The translations under genes were made by a program, and so were the position numbers. 64,000 bases of DNA from VRUE01 sp963699225 (GTDB lineage Bacteria > Actinomycetota > Thermoleophilia > Solirubrobacterales > 70-9): positions 434,001 to 498,000 of the forward strand of contig OY969423.1 in assembly GCA_963699225.1 (NCBI GenBank). The letters are read 5' to 3'. Shown here piece by piece: positions 14,573 to 21,755 of the stretch. How positions within the stretch are numbered: the stretch's first letter is position 1; the number at the start of each line of letters is the position of its first letter. Under the pieces are notes generated by a model that had not been told where the DNA came from, ran no database searches, and saw only the letters and a list, made by a program, of their open reading frames with translations.

Positions 14573-15296
14573 TAAGCCTCCGGTCGTCATCCTCTGTGGA
14601 GGTCGTGGGACCAGGCTGCGCGAGCGAACTGAGTCTGTTCCCAAGGCTCTTGTCGAGATCGGCGGCCGACCGATCCTCTGGCACGTGATCGGGATCTACG
14701 CGGCGCAGGGGTTTGAGCGGTTCGTTCTCGCCACCGGTTATCTGGGAGAGATGGTGGAAGAGTTCGTGGTGGGGGAGAGCTGGTCGGGTGGGGTGGAGGT
14801 CGAGTGCATTGACACCGGGCTCGACACGCCTACCGGGGGGCGGATCGCCCGGCTCGGCGAGCGGCTCGAGGGGACCTTCTGCGCTACCTACGCTGACGGG
14901 GTCGCCGACATCGACCTCGGGGCGCTGCTTTCGTTCCACCGCGAGCAGGGGGCGCTTGGCACCGTTACGGTCGTGCAGCCGCACCTGCAATGGGGGGTGG
15001 CCGAGATCGGAGCCGACGACAAGGTCGAGGGCTTCGTCGAGAAGCCGCGCAGCGAGCACTGGATCAACGGTGGCTTCTTCTGCTTCGAGCCGGGCGCGCT
15101 GGAGTACATCGGCGCCGACAGCGTGCTCGAGCGCGAGCCACTGGAGAGGCTTGCCGGGGACGGTCAGCTGGGCGCCTACCGGCACGAGGGCTTTTGGGAC
15201 TGCATGGACACCTACAAGGACGCGGTTGAGCTCAACGATCTCTGGTCGAGCGGCGAGCCACCCTGGACTGTCTGGGCTGAGGCAGCGGCACGGTGA
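14565..15296 (+). CDS. Nucleotidyltransferase, probably glucose-1-phosphate cytidylyltransferase-like
   Basis: 243 residues with the sugar-nucleotide pyrophosphorylase signature LCGGRGTRLRERTESVPKAL (residues 10-29). It also has YADGVADIDL for the metal-binding aspartate and FVEKPRSEHWINGGFF, which resembles RfbF-type CTP:glucose-1-phosphate cytidylyltransferases. The length and the HEGFWDCMDTYKD ending fit that subfamily. The next gene is a dehydratase-like enzyme overlapping by 4 bases (GTGA), so the pair could form CDP-glucose and then a CDP-4-keto-6-deoxy sugar. The ATG lies in the arm of a large inverted repeat and has no clear Shine-Dalgarno sequence. Nucleotide preference (CTP against UTP or dTTP) is inferred. 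Confidence 0.8.
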   Translation: MTAKPPVVILCGGRGTRLRERTESVPKALVEIGGRPILWHVIGIYAAQGFERFVLATGYLGEMVEEFVVGESWSGGVEVECIDTGLDTPTGGRIARLGERLEGTFCATYADGVADIDLGALLSFHREQGALGTVTVVQPHLQWGVAEIGADDKVEGFVEKPRSEHWINGGFFCFEPGALEYIGADSVLEREPLERLAGDGQLGAYRHEGFWDCMDTYKDAVELNDLWSSGEPPWTVWAEAAAR

Positions 15297-16279
15297 GCCG
15301 CTCGCTGGTTACTGGTGCGCATGGGTTCGTCGCCTCGCACCTGGTCGCGGCGCTGCTCGCCCGTGGCGACGAGGTGAGGGTGCTCGACCGGCCCGATCCG
15401 CGCATCGCCGACGTTGGTGGTCCGCGCCTCTCCGGGCTCGACCTGCTCGAGCTGCGCGGTGACGTCGAGCTGGCCGAGGGCGACCTGCGCGACGCCGATT
15501 CCGTCACTGCCGCGGTCGACGGCTGCGACTCGGTCTTCCACCTCGCCGCGCAGACGATCGTCGGCGTCGCCCGAGAATCGCCGCTTGAAACGCTCGAAGT
15601 CAACGTGCGCGGCGCCTGGAACGTCTTCGAGGCCTGCCGCGAGCACGGTGCTTCGCGGGTGGTTTTCGCCTCCTCCGACAAGGCCTATGGGGCCAGTCCC
15701 GAGCTGCCCTACCGCGAGGACTTCCCGCTGCGCGCCGCCTATCCCTACGACGCCAGCAAGGCCGCGGCCGACATCATCGCCCGCAGTTACGCCAACGCCT
15801 ACGGTCTGTCGCTGGCGGTCACCCGCTTCGCCAACATCTACGGCGGCGGCGACCTCAACTTCTCCCGCCTGATCCCGGAGACGACAATCGCCGTGCTTGA
15901 CGGCCGTCCGCCAGTGATCCGCTCCGACGGCAGCCCCGAGCGCGACTTCCTCCACGTCGACGACGCCGTATCCGCTTACCTCGCGATCGAGGCCACGCTC
16001 GACCGTGGTGAGGCCAGGGGAGAAGCCTTCAACGCCGGCGGCGAGCGACCGCACTCGGTGCGCGAGGTGGTCGACCTGATCGCCACCGCGGCAGGCACCG
16101 GCATCGAGCCCGAATACCAGGGCTCCGGCACGCCCGATGGCGAGATCGACCGCCAGTACGTCGACTCGACCAAGCTGCGCGAGCTGACCGACTGGAGCCC
16201 GCAGGTCGAGCTCTCGAAGGGCTTGCGCGAAACCCTTGACTGGTATCGAGGCCATCCGGAGGCCCGCCCTTCAAAGTAA
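15293..16279 (+). CDS. NAD-dependent epimerase/dehydratase (sugar-nucleotide 4,6-dehydratase-like)
   Basis: 328 residues, extended short-chain dehydrogenase/reductase fold. The NAD-binding loop is TGAHGFVASHL (residues 7-17), VFHLAAQ follows near residue 81, and the catalytic pair is Y152 and K156 in YPYDASK with S127/S128 before DKAYG. The SDKAYG stretch and FANIYGGGDLNFSRL resemble CDP-glucose and GDP-mannose 4,6-dehydratases. It overlaps the nucleotidyltransferase by 4 bases. Its TAA stop lies in the left arm of the VapBC operator. It probably modifies the nucleotide sugar made by the preceding enzyme for surface glycans; the exact substrate is inferred. Confidence 0.85.
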   Translation: MSRSLVTGAHGFVASHLVAALLARGDEVRVLDRPDPRIADVGGPRLSGLDLLELRGDVELAEGDLRDADSVTAAVDGCDSVFHLAAQTIVGVARESPLETLEVNVRGAWNVFEACREHGASRVVFASSDKAYGASPELPYREDFPLRAAYPYDASKAAADIIARSYANAYGLSLAVTRFANIYGGGDLNFSRLIPETTIAVLDGRPPVIRSDGSPERDFLHVDDAVSAYLAIEATLDRGEARGEAFNAGGERPHSVREVVDLIATAAGTGIEPEYQGSGTPDGEIDRQYVDSTKLRELTDWSPQVELSKGLRETLDWYRGHPEARPSK

Positions 16280-16304
16280 GAGTAATACCAGTGCTACTCT
16301 TACT
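16275..16304. promoter_or_regulatory. Palindromic operator of the VapBC module
   Basis: AGTAAGAGTA (16275-16284) and TACTCTTACT (16295-16304) are exact complements with a 10-base spacer, ending two bases before the vapB ATG. It is AT-rich compared with both sides. AbrB-type antitoxins bind such sites with the toxin to autoregulate, so this is the probable VapB operator. It also contains the stop codon of the previous gene. Confidence 0.75.
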
Positions 16305-16306
16305 GC

Positions 16307-16561
16307 ATGTCTCGGGTAACGAGCAAGGGTCAGGTCACGATTCCAAAGGAGATCCGCGACGAGTTGGGTCTTCTGCCCGGCACTGAGGTCGAGTTCGTAA
16401 GAAAAGGGCAGGAGATTCAGGTCAGGAGGCTCCCCGGCGGTCGGAGCCGTGGCGATGAGATCGTCGATCACCTACGCAAGGCAGGCGGGGGTGCTTACAA
16501 ACTGACCACCGAGGAAATCATGCGGATGACCAGGGGTGAGGACTGGGGTCAGGGGTCTTAG
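16307..16561 (+). CDS. vapB: AbrB/MazE-type antitoxin (VapB)
   Basis: 84 residues. The N-terminal 45 are a SpoVT-AbrB swapped-hairpin DNA-binding domain (SRVTSKGQVTIPKEIRDELG, then PGTEVEFV). The C-terminal part (HLRKAGGGAYKLTTEEIMRM) would be the toxin-binding tail. It neutralises the downstream PIN-domain ribonuclease and binds its own promoter. The ATG lies two bases after the palindrome at 16275-16304, so no Shine-Dalgarno sequence fits and the transcript may be leaderless. Six bases separate it from the toxin gene. Low surrounding GC supports a mobile toxin-antitoxin origin. Confidence 0.88.
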   Translation: MSRVTSKGQVTIPKEIRDELGLLPGTEVEFVRKGQEIQVRRLPGGRSRGDEIVDHLRKAGGGAYKLTTEEIMRMTRGEDWGQGS

Positions 16562-16567
16562 CTCCTC

Positions 16568-16975
16568 ATGCCCGGAACGCTGGTCGACTCGAACATCCTC
16601 ATTGACGTACTGGGGGATAGCAGGCGATGGGGGTCTCGCTCGGAAAGGGCGCTTAGGACGGCCGGTGCGGATGGGCCTCTCGTGATCAATGAGGTGATCT
16701 ACGCCGAGGTATCGGTGCGATATGCGGATACCGACGAACTAGACCGAGACCTCCCCGCCGACTATTTCCAACGCGAGCACACGCCGTGGCCGGCTGCTTT
16801 TCTGGCGGGGAAGGCGTTTCTTTCCTACCGGCAAAAAGGCGGCTCGCGGCGCTCCCCGCTCCCGGACTTCTTCATTGGAGGCCACGCCGCGATCACGGGT
16901 CTACGACTCTTGACTCGCGACCCGACTCGCTACCGCACCTACTTTCCCACCGTCGAGTTGATTGCGCCGGAGTAG
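16568..16975 (+). CDS. vapC: PIN-domain ribonuclease toxin (VapC)
   Basis: 135 residues, normal for VapC. The four acidic metal-binding residues of the PIN domain are visible: D7 in TLVDSNILID, E42 in INEVIYAE, D100 in PLPDFFIGGHA and D118 in TRDPTRYRTYFP. The last motif is the usual VapC ending. Such toxins cut tRNA or rRNA when free of antitoxin. It follows vapB by six bases and shares its autoregulated promoter. All catalytic residues are intact, so it is probably functional; the RNA target is unknown. Confidence 0.9.
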   Translation: MPGTLVDSNILIDVLGDSRRWGSRSERALRTAGADGPLVINEVIYAEVSVRYADTDELDRDLPADYFQREHTPWPAAFLAGKAFLSYRQKGGSRRSPLPDFFIGGHAAITGLRLLTRDPTRYRTYFPTVELIAPE

Positions 16976-16990
16976 CGCTGGCGATCTGGC

Positions 16991-16996
16991 TACCCT
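16991..16996 (+). promoter_or_regulatory. Minus-10 box (TACCCT) of the SRAP gene
   Basis: TACCCT ends six bases before the ATG at 17003, too close for a ribosome binding site, implying a leaderless message. Confidence 0.45.
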
Positions 16997-17002
16997 GCGC
17001 TC

Positions 17003-17806
17003 ATGTGCGGACGATTCACGGTCACGGCCAAAAACGCCAAGCAGATCGCCGATCACTTCCAAGTCGAGCTCGAGAAGGCGCTCGAGCGGAACTCGGAAGG
17101 CAACGCGCCGGCACCCACGGCTGAGCGGCTGAAGAAGGTCGAAGGGGCGCTCGGGCGCTTCAACGTCGCCCCGACGCAGGAGGTGCTGACGGTGCGCTCC
17201 TCTCCCGATCCGGAGGAGGCGGCGCAGGGCGAGCGCGAGGCGCGGCTGATGCGCTGGGGGCTGGTGCCGCGCTGGGCCAAGGACCTCAAAGTCGGCTACC
17301 GGATGATCAACGCCAAGGCCGAGAACCTGACCTCGAGCCGGGCCTACTCGCCGCTGGTCGGCAAGTTCCGCCACCGCTGCCTGATCGTCGCAGACGGCTT
17401 CTACGAGTGGATGAAGGCGGAGGACCCGAAGCAGCCGCGCCAGCCCTGGCGCTTCACCGTCGACGGTGGCGCGACCTTCGCCTTCGCCGGCCTCTGCACC
17501 CGCAAGGAGTGGGAGGACCCCGAGGACCGCGGCTTCGATGACGGCTGGCTCTACAGCTGCACGATCGTCACCACGACGCCGAACGAGCTGGTCGCCAAGG
17601 TCCACGACCGGATGCCGGCGATCCTGCCCAATACCGAGGCCGAGGCTGCCTGGCTCCGTCCCGACCTCGAGCTCGAGGAGGCGGTGGCGATGTGCGGGCC
17701 GCTGCCGGCCGCGCGGATGGAAAGCGCCCCGGCCAACCCGAAGCTGAACAAGGTCGGCAAAGGCAGCGAGGAAGGTCCGGAGCTGCTGGTCGCGCCGCAG
17801 AACTAG
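17003..17806 (+). CDS. SRAP-domain protein (YedK/HMCES-like abasic-site DNA-protein crosslinker)
   Basis: 267 residues. The catalytic cysteine is C2, exposed after removal of the initiator methionine (MCGRFTV). RFNVAPTQ supplies the conserved asparagine, RWGLVPRWAKD the DNA-contact loop, and VHDRMPAILP the active-site histidine. SRAP proteins bind abasic sites in single-stranded DNA and form a thiazolidine crosslink that shields the lesion. The ATG must be at 17003 because Cys2 has to be the second residue. A minus-10 box lies six bases upstream. It stands alone, convergent with the next gene. No SOS box is visible. Confidence 0.93.
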   Translation: MCGRFTVTAKNAKQIADHFQVELEKALERNSEGNAPAPTAERLKKVEGALGRFNVAPTQEVLTVRSSPDPEEAAQGEREARLMRWGLVPRWAKDLKVGYRMINAKAENLTSSRAYSPLVGKFRHRCLIVADGFYEWMKAEDPKQPRQPWRFTVDGGATFAFAGLCTRKEWEDPEDRGFDDGWLYSCTIVTTTPNELVAKVHDRMPAILPNTEAEAAWLRPDLELEEAVAMCGPLPAARMESAPANPKLNKVGKGSEEGPELLVAPQN

Positions 17807-17814
17807 GGCGCGAT

Positions 17815-18603
17815 TCAGCCCTTTTCCGCTTCTTTTTCTTCGCGTTCTTCCTGCTTGAGTTCTTCGGCTTCTTCGTCGATCGGCGGCGGGACGCTCGGCA
17901 TTGCCTGGTCGGTGCGGACCGTGGTCTTGCCGGCACTGGTGGTCAGCGTGCAGGCAATTTTCGCGCCCGGCGGCGAGCTCGTCCGCCAGATCGTCTCGAA
18001 GGGAAGCACGAGGTCTTCCTTCGGCTTGCCTGCGGGCAGGAAGTATTCGAGGTGCTCGACGCCCGGCTGGAACTCGGGCCATTCGAGCTTGACGCCTTTC
18101 TCGGTGCTCCAGTGTTCCGGCAGGCCATCGAGTTCGACCGTGGCGAGTTCGGTGCCGTGTGAGCTGAAGAGGAGCAGGATCACTTCCGGCACTTCCTGGG
18201 TGTAGAGGCCCGTGCTCGAGCGCGGGTAGGTGGCGCGCAGGCCGCCACGGGTCTGGGCGATTTCCGCCTGCCTATCGCCGCTCACGGAACAGAGGATGCG
18301 GCCGCCCCCGACCGGGGCTCCGGCATCGATCCGAATCTGCGAGGAGACGCGAAAGAGCGAGTAGCCGCTGACGTTGGTGCCGGTCGTGCGGATCGCCCCG
18401 TCGGTCAGCTGCATAGTGCCGCCTCCCGGCAACGCCACCGGCTTGGAGTCGGCCATCGGCACCTTCTTCACCCATTCGAGCTGGGCGGCTTCGCCGCTTG
18501 CCTCGTCGGTTGCGAGCAGGGCGGCGGCGATGGTCGCCAGCAGACCGATGGCAATCACGATCAGGGCGCCGCGCGGCGGTCGGTTCTTCTTCTGGTCGGC
18601 CAC
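17815..18603 (-). CDS. Predicted membrane-anchored exported protein, unknown function
   Basis: 262 residues from a GTG at 18603. After a short basic start (ADQKKNRPPRG) comes one hydrophobic helix (ALIVIAIGLLATIAAALLA), an uncleaved anchor or signal peptide. An extracytoplasmic domain of about 200 residues rich in short strands follows. The C-terminus is highly charged (EEAEELKQEEREEKEAEKG). Two cysteines (in RILCSVSG and KIACTLTT) could form a disulfide. The frame is open upstream to 18948, but that would overlap the divergent hydrolase gene at 18631. I recognise no family. It is convergent with the SRAP gene, nine bases apart. Confidence 0.65.
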   Translation of the reverse strand: MADQKKNRPPRGALIVIAIGLLATIAAALLATDEASGEAAQLEWVKKVPMADSKPVALPGGGTMQLTDGAIRTTGTNVSGYSLFRVSSQIRIDAGAPVGGGRILCSVSGDRQAEIAQTRGGLRATYPRSSTGLYTQEVPEVILLLFSSHGTELATVELDGLPEHWSTEKGVKLEWPEFQPGVEHLEYFLPAGKPKEDLVLPFETIWRTSSPPGAKIACTLTTSAGKTTVRTDQAMPSVPPPIDEEAEELKQEEREEKEAEKG

Positions 18604-18618
18604 GGCTGGGCCGCAAGC

Positions 18619-18624
18619 TACCGT
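18619..18624 (+). promoter_or_regulatory. Minus-10 box (TACCGT) of the alpha/beta hydrolase gene
   Basis: TACCGT ends six bases before the GTG at 18631, in the 27-bp gap between divergent genes. This suggests a leaderless message. Confidence 0.35.
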
Positions 18625-18630
18625 GTAGGC

Positions 18631-19554
18631 GTGACCGATCGCGCAACGCCGTCCCGTCCAGCCGAGGTCAGCTTCGAGACGGTGACGCTGCACGGTCGCG
18701 AGAGTGGCTATCTCGTTGGCGGCGAGGGCCCGGTGCTGCTGCTGATCCACGGCATGGCAGGTACCTGCGAGAACTGGCGCGACGTGATCGAGCCGCTGGC
18801 GCGCCACCACACCGTGATCGCGCCCGATCTGCCGGGGCACGGCCTCTCGGCGGGCGGATCCGGTGACTACTCGCTGGGCAACCTCGCCGCGGGATTGCGC
18901 GATCTCCTGCTCGTCCTCGGCTACGAGCGCGCGACCATCGTCGGCCACTCGCTCGGCGGCGGCATCGCGATGCAGTTCTCCTACCAGTTCCCCGAGATGG
19001 TCGAGCGCCTGGTGCTCGTCTCAAGTGGTGGCCTCGGGCTCGAGGTGAGCCCAGTCCTGCGTGCCGCCGCCCTGCCGGGCGCCGACCTCTTCATCGCCGC
19101 CACCGCGACCACCGGCCAGAAGATCGGCAGCGCGATCGGCCGCGGCCTCTCAAAGGTTGGGATGAAGCCCGCCGCCGACGTCGCCGAGGTCGCTCGTGGC
19201 TACGGCTCGCTTGCCGAGCCGGACCGCCGCAAGGCCTTTCTCGCCACGCTGCGCTCGGTGGTCGGCACCGAGGGCCAGCGCGTCTCCGCCGCCGATCGCT
19301 TCTACCTGGCGGAGGAGGTCCCCGTGCTGATCGTCTGGGGCGCCCGCGACCCGATCATCCCGGCCGGCCACGGCGAAGACGCCCACCGCGCCCTGCCCGG
19401 CAGCAGGTTGGAGGTCTTCGATGGGGTCGGCCACCTGCCCCAGGTCGAGCAGCCCAGCCGCTTCGTCACCGTGCTGGAGGACTTCCTCGCCGAGACCGAG
19501 CCGGCGCGCTTCGATCGCGAGGAGTGGCGCGCCCGCATCAAAGTCACCTCCTGA
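18631..19554 (+). CDS. Alpha/beta hydrolase
   Basis: 307 residues. The oxyanion-hole motif is LIHGMAGTCENW (residues 39-50), the nucleophile is S107 in IVGHSLGGG, the acid is the aspartate in WGARDPIIP (about residue 240), and the base is the histidine in GVGHLPQVEQP (about residue 267). The triad is complete. Catalytic range in this superfamily is wide (esterase, lipase, haloalkane or epoxide hydrolase), so no substrate is assigned. There is no signal peptide. It starts with GTG and is divergent from the exported-protein gene. Confidence 0.85.
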   Translation: MTDRATPSRPAEVSFETVTLHGRESGYLVGGEGPVLLLIHGMAGTCENWRDVIEPLARHHTVIAPDLPGHGLSAGGSGDYSLGNLAAGLRDLLLVLGYERATIVGHSLGGGIAMQFSYQFPEMVERLVLVSSGGLGLEVSPVLRAAALPGADLFIAATATTGQKIGSAIGRGLSKVGMKPAADVAEVARGYGSLAEPDRRKAFLATLRSVVGTEGQRVSAADRFYLAEEVPVLIVWGARDPIIPAGHGEDAHRALPGSRLEVFDGVGHLPQVEQPSRFVTVLEDFLAETEPARFDREEWRARIKVTS

Positions 19555-19588
19555 CAAAGTCGCTGTCGAGGCAAGCTCCCGAACGAGC

Positions 19589-20305
19589 CTAGTGAGGGGG
19601 CGCTCCCGCGTAGCGGCTTAGATAAGCGTCTTCGACCTGGGCCGAGAAGCGCTCGATTCGAAGCTCGGGGTGTGAGCGAGGGTCGGGAACGGAGGGAGAG
19701 ACCTCCCCGGTCTTCGGGTCCCAGAGGGCAAAGCACATCGCCTCGGCAATGTGACTGGGACCATGCTCGTCCACCCGCCCGCCCAAGCCGTCGAGCCGCC
19801 AGGTCATCGGCTCCAGCGCGGCGCCCACGGCGGGCAATGGCACGAGGACGAGGAAGCCGACCACCGCCAGCGGAAAGCGGGTATGCACGGTTGCCGCCTC
19901 GGTGGCCAGGTCATTGACCATGTTCTGCCAGTTCTTGCCGACGCTCTTCGTGTTGTTCAGGGTCTTGCTGTCGAACGCGAAGCGGACCCCATCCGGTCGG
20001 TACGCGACATCGAATTGCTGCTTTCGAATTCCCCCGACGATCGCAACGTCCCCTCGCTCCACGCAGTCGGCCAGTGGCGGCCGAAGAGGGTTCTTACTCC
20101 TCGCGCTCACGGTTTCGATGGGGACGCCACCAAGCATCTCGGCAAGCGGCTCGGCGACCCTCGCGTCCACGAAGTTCCCCAGATGAAGCGATGAGTACGG
20201 CGCCGAGCGACTGAGTCGATCGCCGTTCTTGCTCCACTGGGATCCGAACTTTGCGAGCTCGCCCTTATCCAGAGTGACCGCCGGCATCGATGTCAGACGT
20301 GCCAT
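19589..20305 (-). CDS. Uncharacterised protein, possible PD-(D/E)XK nuclease fold
   Basis: 238 residues, no family recognised with certainty. The central part runs QFDVAYRPDG, then VRFAFDSKTLNN, and then a long helix NWQNMVNDLATEAATVH and hydrophobic strand AVVGFLVLVP. An acidic residue followed after about ten residues by D-S-K on a strand is what restriction-type PD-(D/E)XK nucleases show, so nuclease activity is a reasonable guess. The ATG at 20305 lies four bases past the 3' end of the tRNA-Arg gene on the same strand, so it may be read from the tRNA promoter. A fused restriction-modification gene lies 1.4 kb away. An internal ATG at 20287 is possible. Confidence 0.5.
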   Translation of the reverse strand: MARLTSMPAVTLDKGELAKFGSQWSKNGDRLSRSAPYSSLHLGNFVDARVAEPLAEMLGGVPIETVSARSKNPLRPPLADCVERGDVAIVGGIRKQQFDVAYRPDGVRFAFDSKTLNNTKSVGKNWQNMVNDLATEAATVHTRFPLAVVGFLVLVPLPAVGAALEPMTWRLDGLGGRVDEHGPSHIAEAMCFALWDPKTGEVSPSVPDPRSHPELRIERFSAQVEDAYLSRYAGAPPH

Positions 20306-20309
20306 AGGA

Positions 20310-20383
20310 CGCGCCCGACAGGATTCGAACCTGTGACCTTTCGCTCCGGAGGCGAACGCTCTATCCAGCTGAGCTACGGGCGC
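20310..20383 (-). tRNA. tRNA-Arg, anticodon CCG
   Basis: The minus strand folds as a cloverleaf: acceptor GCGCCCG with CGGGCGC, D-arm GTAGCTCAGCTGGATAGAGC, anticodon stem TTCGC/GCGAA with loop CTCCGGA (anticodon CCG, reads CGG), and T-arm ACAGGTTCGAATCCTGT. CCA is not encoded. The next minus-strand gene starts four bases past its 3' end. Confidence 0.95.
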
Positions 20384-20427
20384 TCAATCGCCAGTCTAGC
20401 TTCGGGTAGCGCGGCGGCCGCGTCGCG

Positions 20428-20433
20428 TAGGCT
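20428..20433 (+). promoter_or_regulatory. Minus-10 box (TAGGCT) of rnz
   Basis: TAGGCT ends 11 bases before the rnz ATG at 20445, consistent with a leaderless or very short-leader message divergent from tRNA-Arg. Confidence 0.4.
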
Positions 20434-20444
20434 CGCAGGCTCGC

Positions 20445-21419
20445 ATGGATCTCTCGGCGATCTTCCTCGGCACCGGCGGGTCGGTGCCCTCGGCGCGGCG
20501 CTCGACCGCGAGCGTGATGCTGGTCCGCGGCGGCCGGCGGTTGATGTTCGATTGCGGCGAAGGGACGCAGCGCCAGCTGCAGCGTTCGCTTGGGTTGGCC
20601 CAGGTCGACGAGATCTTCCTCACCCACTTCCACGCCGACCACATCCTCGGCCTGCCGGGCCTGCTCAAGACCTATGACCTGACCGCCCGCGAGGAGCCGC
20701 TGACGATCTACGGGCCGCGCGGCTTGCGTGATCTCTTCAAAACCCTCGGCCGCCTGATCGGTCGCACCGACTACAGCATCGACCTGATCGAAATCGACCC
20801 CGGCGAAGCGGTGCGCCACGACGGTGCCGAGGTGCAGGCCTTCGCGGTCGAGCACAGCGTGCGGGCGAACGGCTACGTGCTGATCGAGGAGGAGCGTCCG
20901 GGGCGCTTCGACCCGGAGGAGGCGAAGCGGCTCGGCGTCGCCGAAGGGCCCGCCTTCGCGGCGCTGCAGCGGGGGGAGGAGGTGGAAGGGAGCGACGGGA
21001 CGGTGCGTCCGCAGGACGTGATGGGTGAGGCGCGCGAGGGTCGCATCGTCGCGATCACCGGCGACACCTCCCCCTGCCACTCGACCGTGGCGGCCGCGGC
21101 CGACGCCGACCTGCTGATCCACGACGCCAGCTTCTCCGAGGAGGAGGTCCAGCGCGCCGCCGACACCGGTCACTCCACGGTCGGCCAGGCAGCTGCGGTT
21201 GCCCGCGAGGCCCACGTCAAGATGCTCGCCCTGGTTCATATCTCCTCGCGCTACCACGTCGGCACGGTGCTCGACGAGGCCCGCGACGTCTTCGAGGACT
21301 GCGTCGCCCCGAAAGACTTCGACCTGATCGAGATCCCGTTTCCAGAGCGCGGCGAGCCGGAGCTCGTGCCCAACGGAGCCCGCGAACGGGCCGAGTCTGA
21401 GCTCCCACCAGGGGACTGA
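20445..21419 (+). CDS. rnz: Ribonuclease Z
   Basis: 324 residues, the short bacterial RNase Z form. The metal-binding motif is LTHFHADHILG (H61, H63, D65, H66). LGTGGSVPSARRSTAS at the N-terminus, the GDT of ITGDTSP and the C-terminal HSTVGQAA and LVHISSRY are the other family motifs. It cuts the 3' trailer of tRNA precursors lacking an encoded CCA, which fits the CCA-less tRNA-Arg beside it. About 65 residues between FAVEHSV and GEAREGRIV form the usual lid region. The C-terminal 25 residues are a variable tail. Confidence 0.93.
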   Translation: MDLSAIFLGTGGSVPSARRSTASVMLVRGGRRLMFDCGEGTQRQLQRSLGLAQVDEIFLTHFHADHILGLPGLLKTYDLTAREEPLTIYGPRGLRDLFKTLGRLIGRTDYSIDLIEIDPGEAVRHDGAEVQAFAVEHSVRANGYVLIEEERPGRFDPEEAKRLGVAEGPAFAALQRGEEVEGSDGTVRPQDVMGEAREGRIVAITGDTSPCHSTVAAAADADLLIHDASFSEEEVQRAADTGHSTVGQAAAVAREAHVKMLALVHISSRYHVGTVLDEARDVFEDCVAPKDFDLIEIPFPERGEPELVPNGARERAESELPPGD

Positions 21420-21481
21420 TGGGTTTCCCGTTCTTCACCCTCTTTGCGCAAACAGGTCTCGGAACCGTCCGCAAGTCCGCG

Positions 21482-21487
21482 TAGCAT
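21482..21487 (+). promoter_or_regulatory. Minus-10 box (TAGCAT) of the 82-residue gene
   Basis: TAGCAT ends 10 bases before the ATG at 21498. It may also drive the restriction-modification gene that follows. Confidence 0.4.
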
Positions 21488-21497
21488 CGCGAGCACG

Positions 21498-21746
21498 ATG
21501 GAGGCAGCCCACGCAGCCGCAGCTCAGCTCGACGAGGAGAGTTTCAGGAAGATCGAGTCGACGATGCTCTATCTGGAGGAGGCTCGTTCCAGGGCCGAGC
21601 GCGCCACCAAAGAGATGCAGGCGCTCGGAGCCGAGCCCCACCTCGTGGAAGCAACCGAGCGGTTGCGTGACGACCTCGGTGAACTCGCGCGCCACTACCG
21701 CCATCGCACCTACTTCGCCGCCCCCAAGGCTCAGACGAGCTTCTAG
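21498..21746 (+). CDS. Small helical protein, unknown function
   Basis: 82 residues, almost all predicted helix with heptad-like spacing (ESTMLYLEEARSRAERATKE and EATERLRDDLGELARHY), so a short coiled coil is likely. No family recognised. The ATG at 21498 follows a TAGCAT box by 10 bases; a longer frame begins at 21444 but its extra residues look non-coding. The stop lies nine bases before the restriction-modification gene, which suggests co-transcription. Whether it works with that enzyme or only sits beside it is unknown. Confidence 0.55.
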   Translation: MEAAHAAAAQLDEESFRKIESTMLYLEEARSRAERATKEMQALGAEPHLVEATERLRDDLGELARHYRHRTYFAAPKAQTSF

Positions 21747-21755
21747 CTGAAGCGA

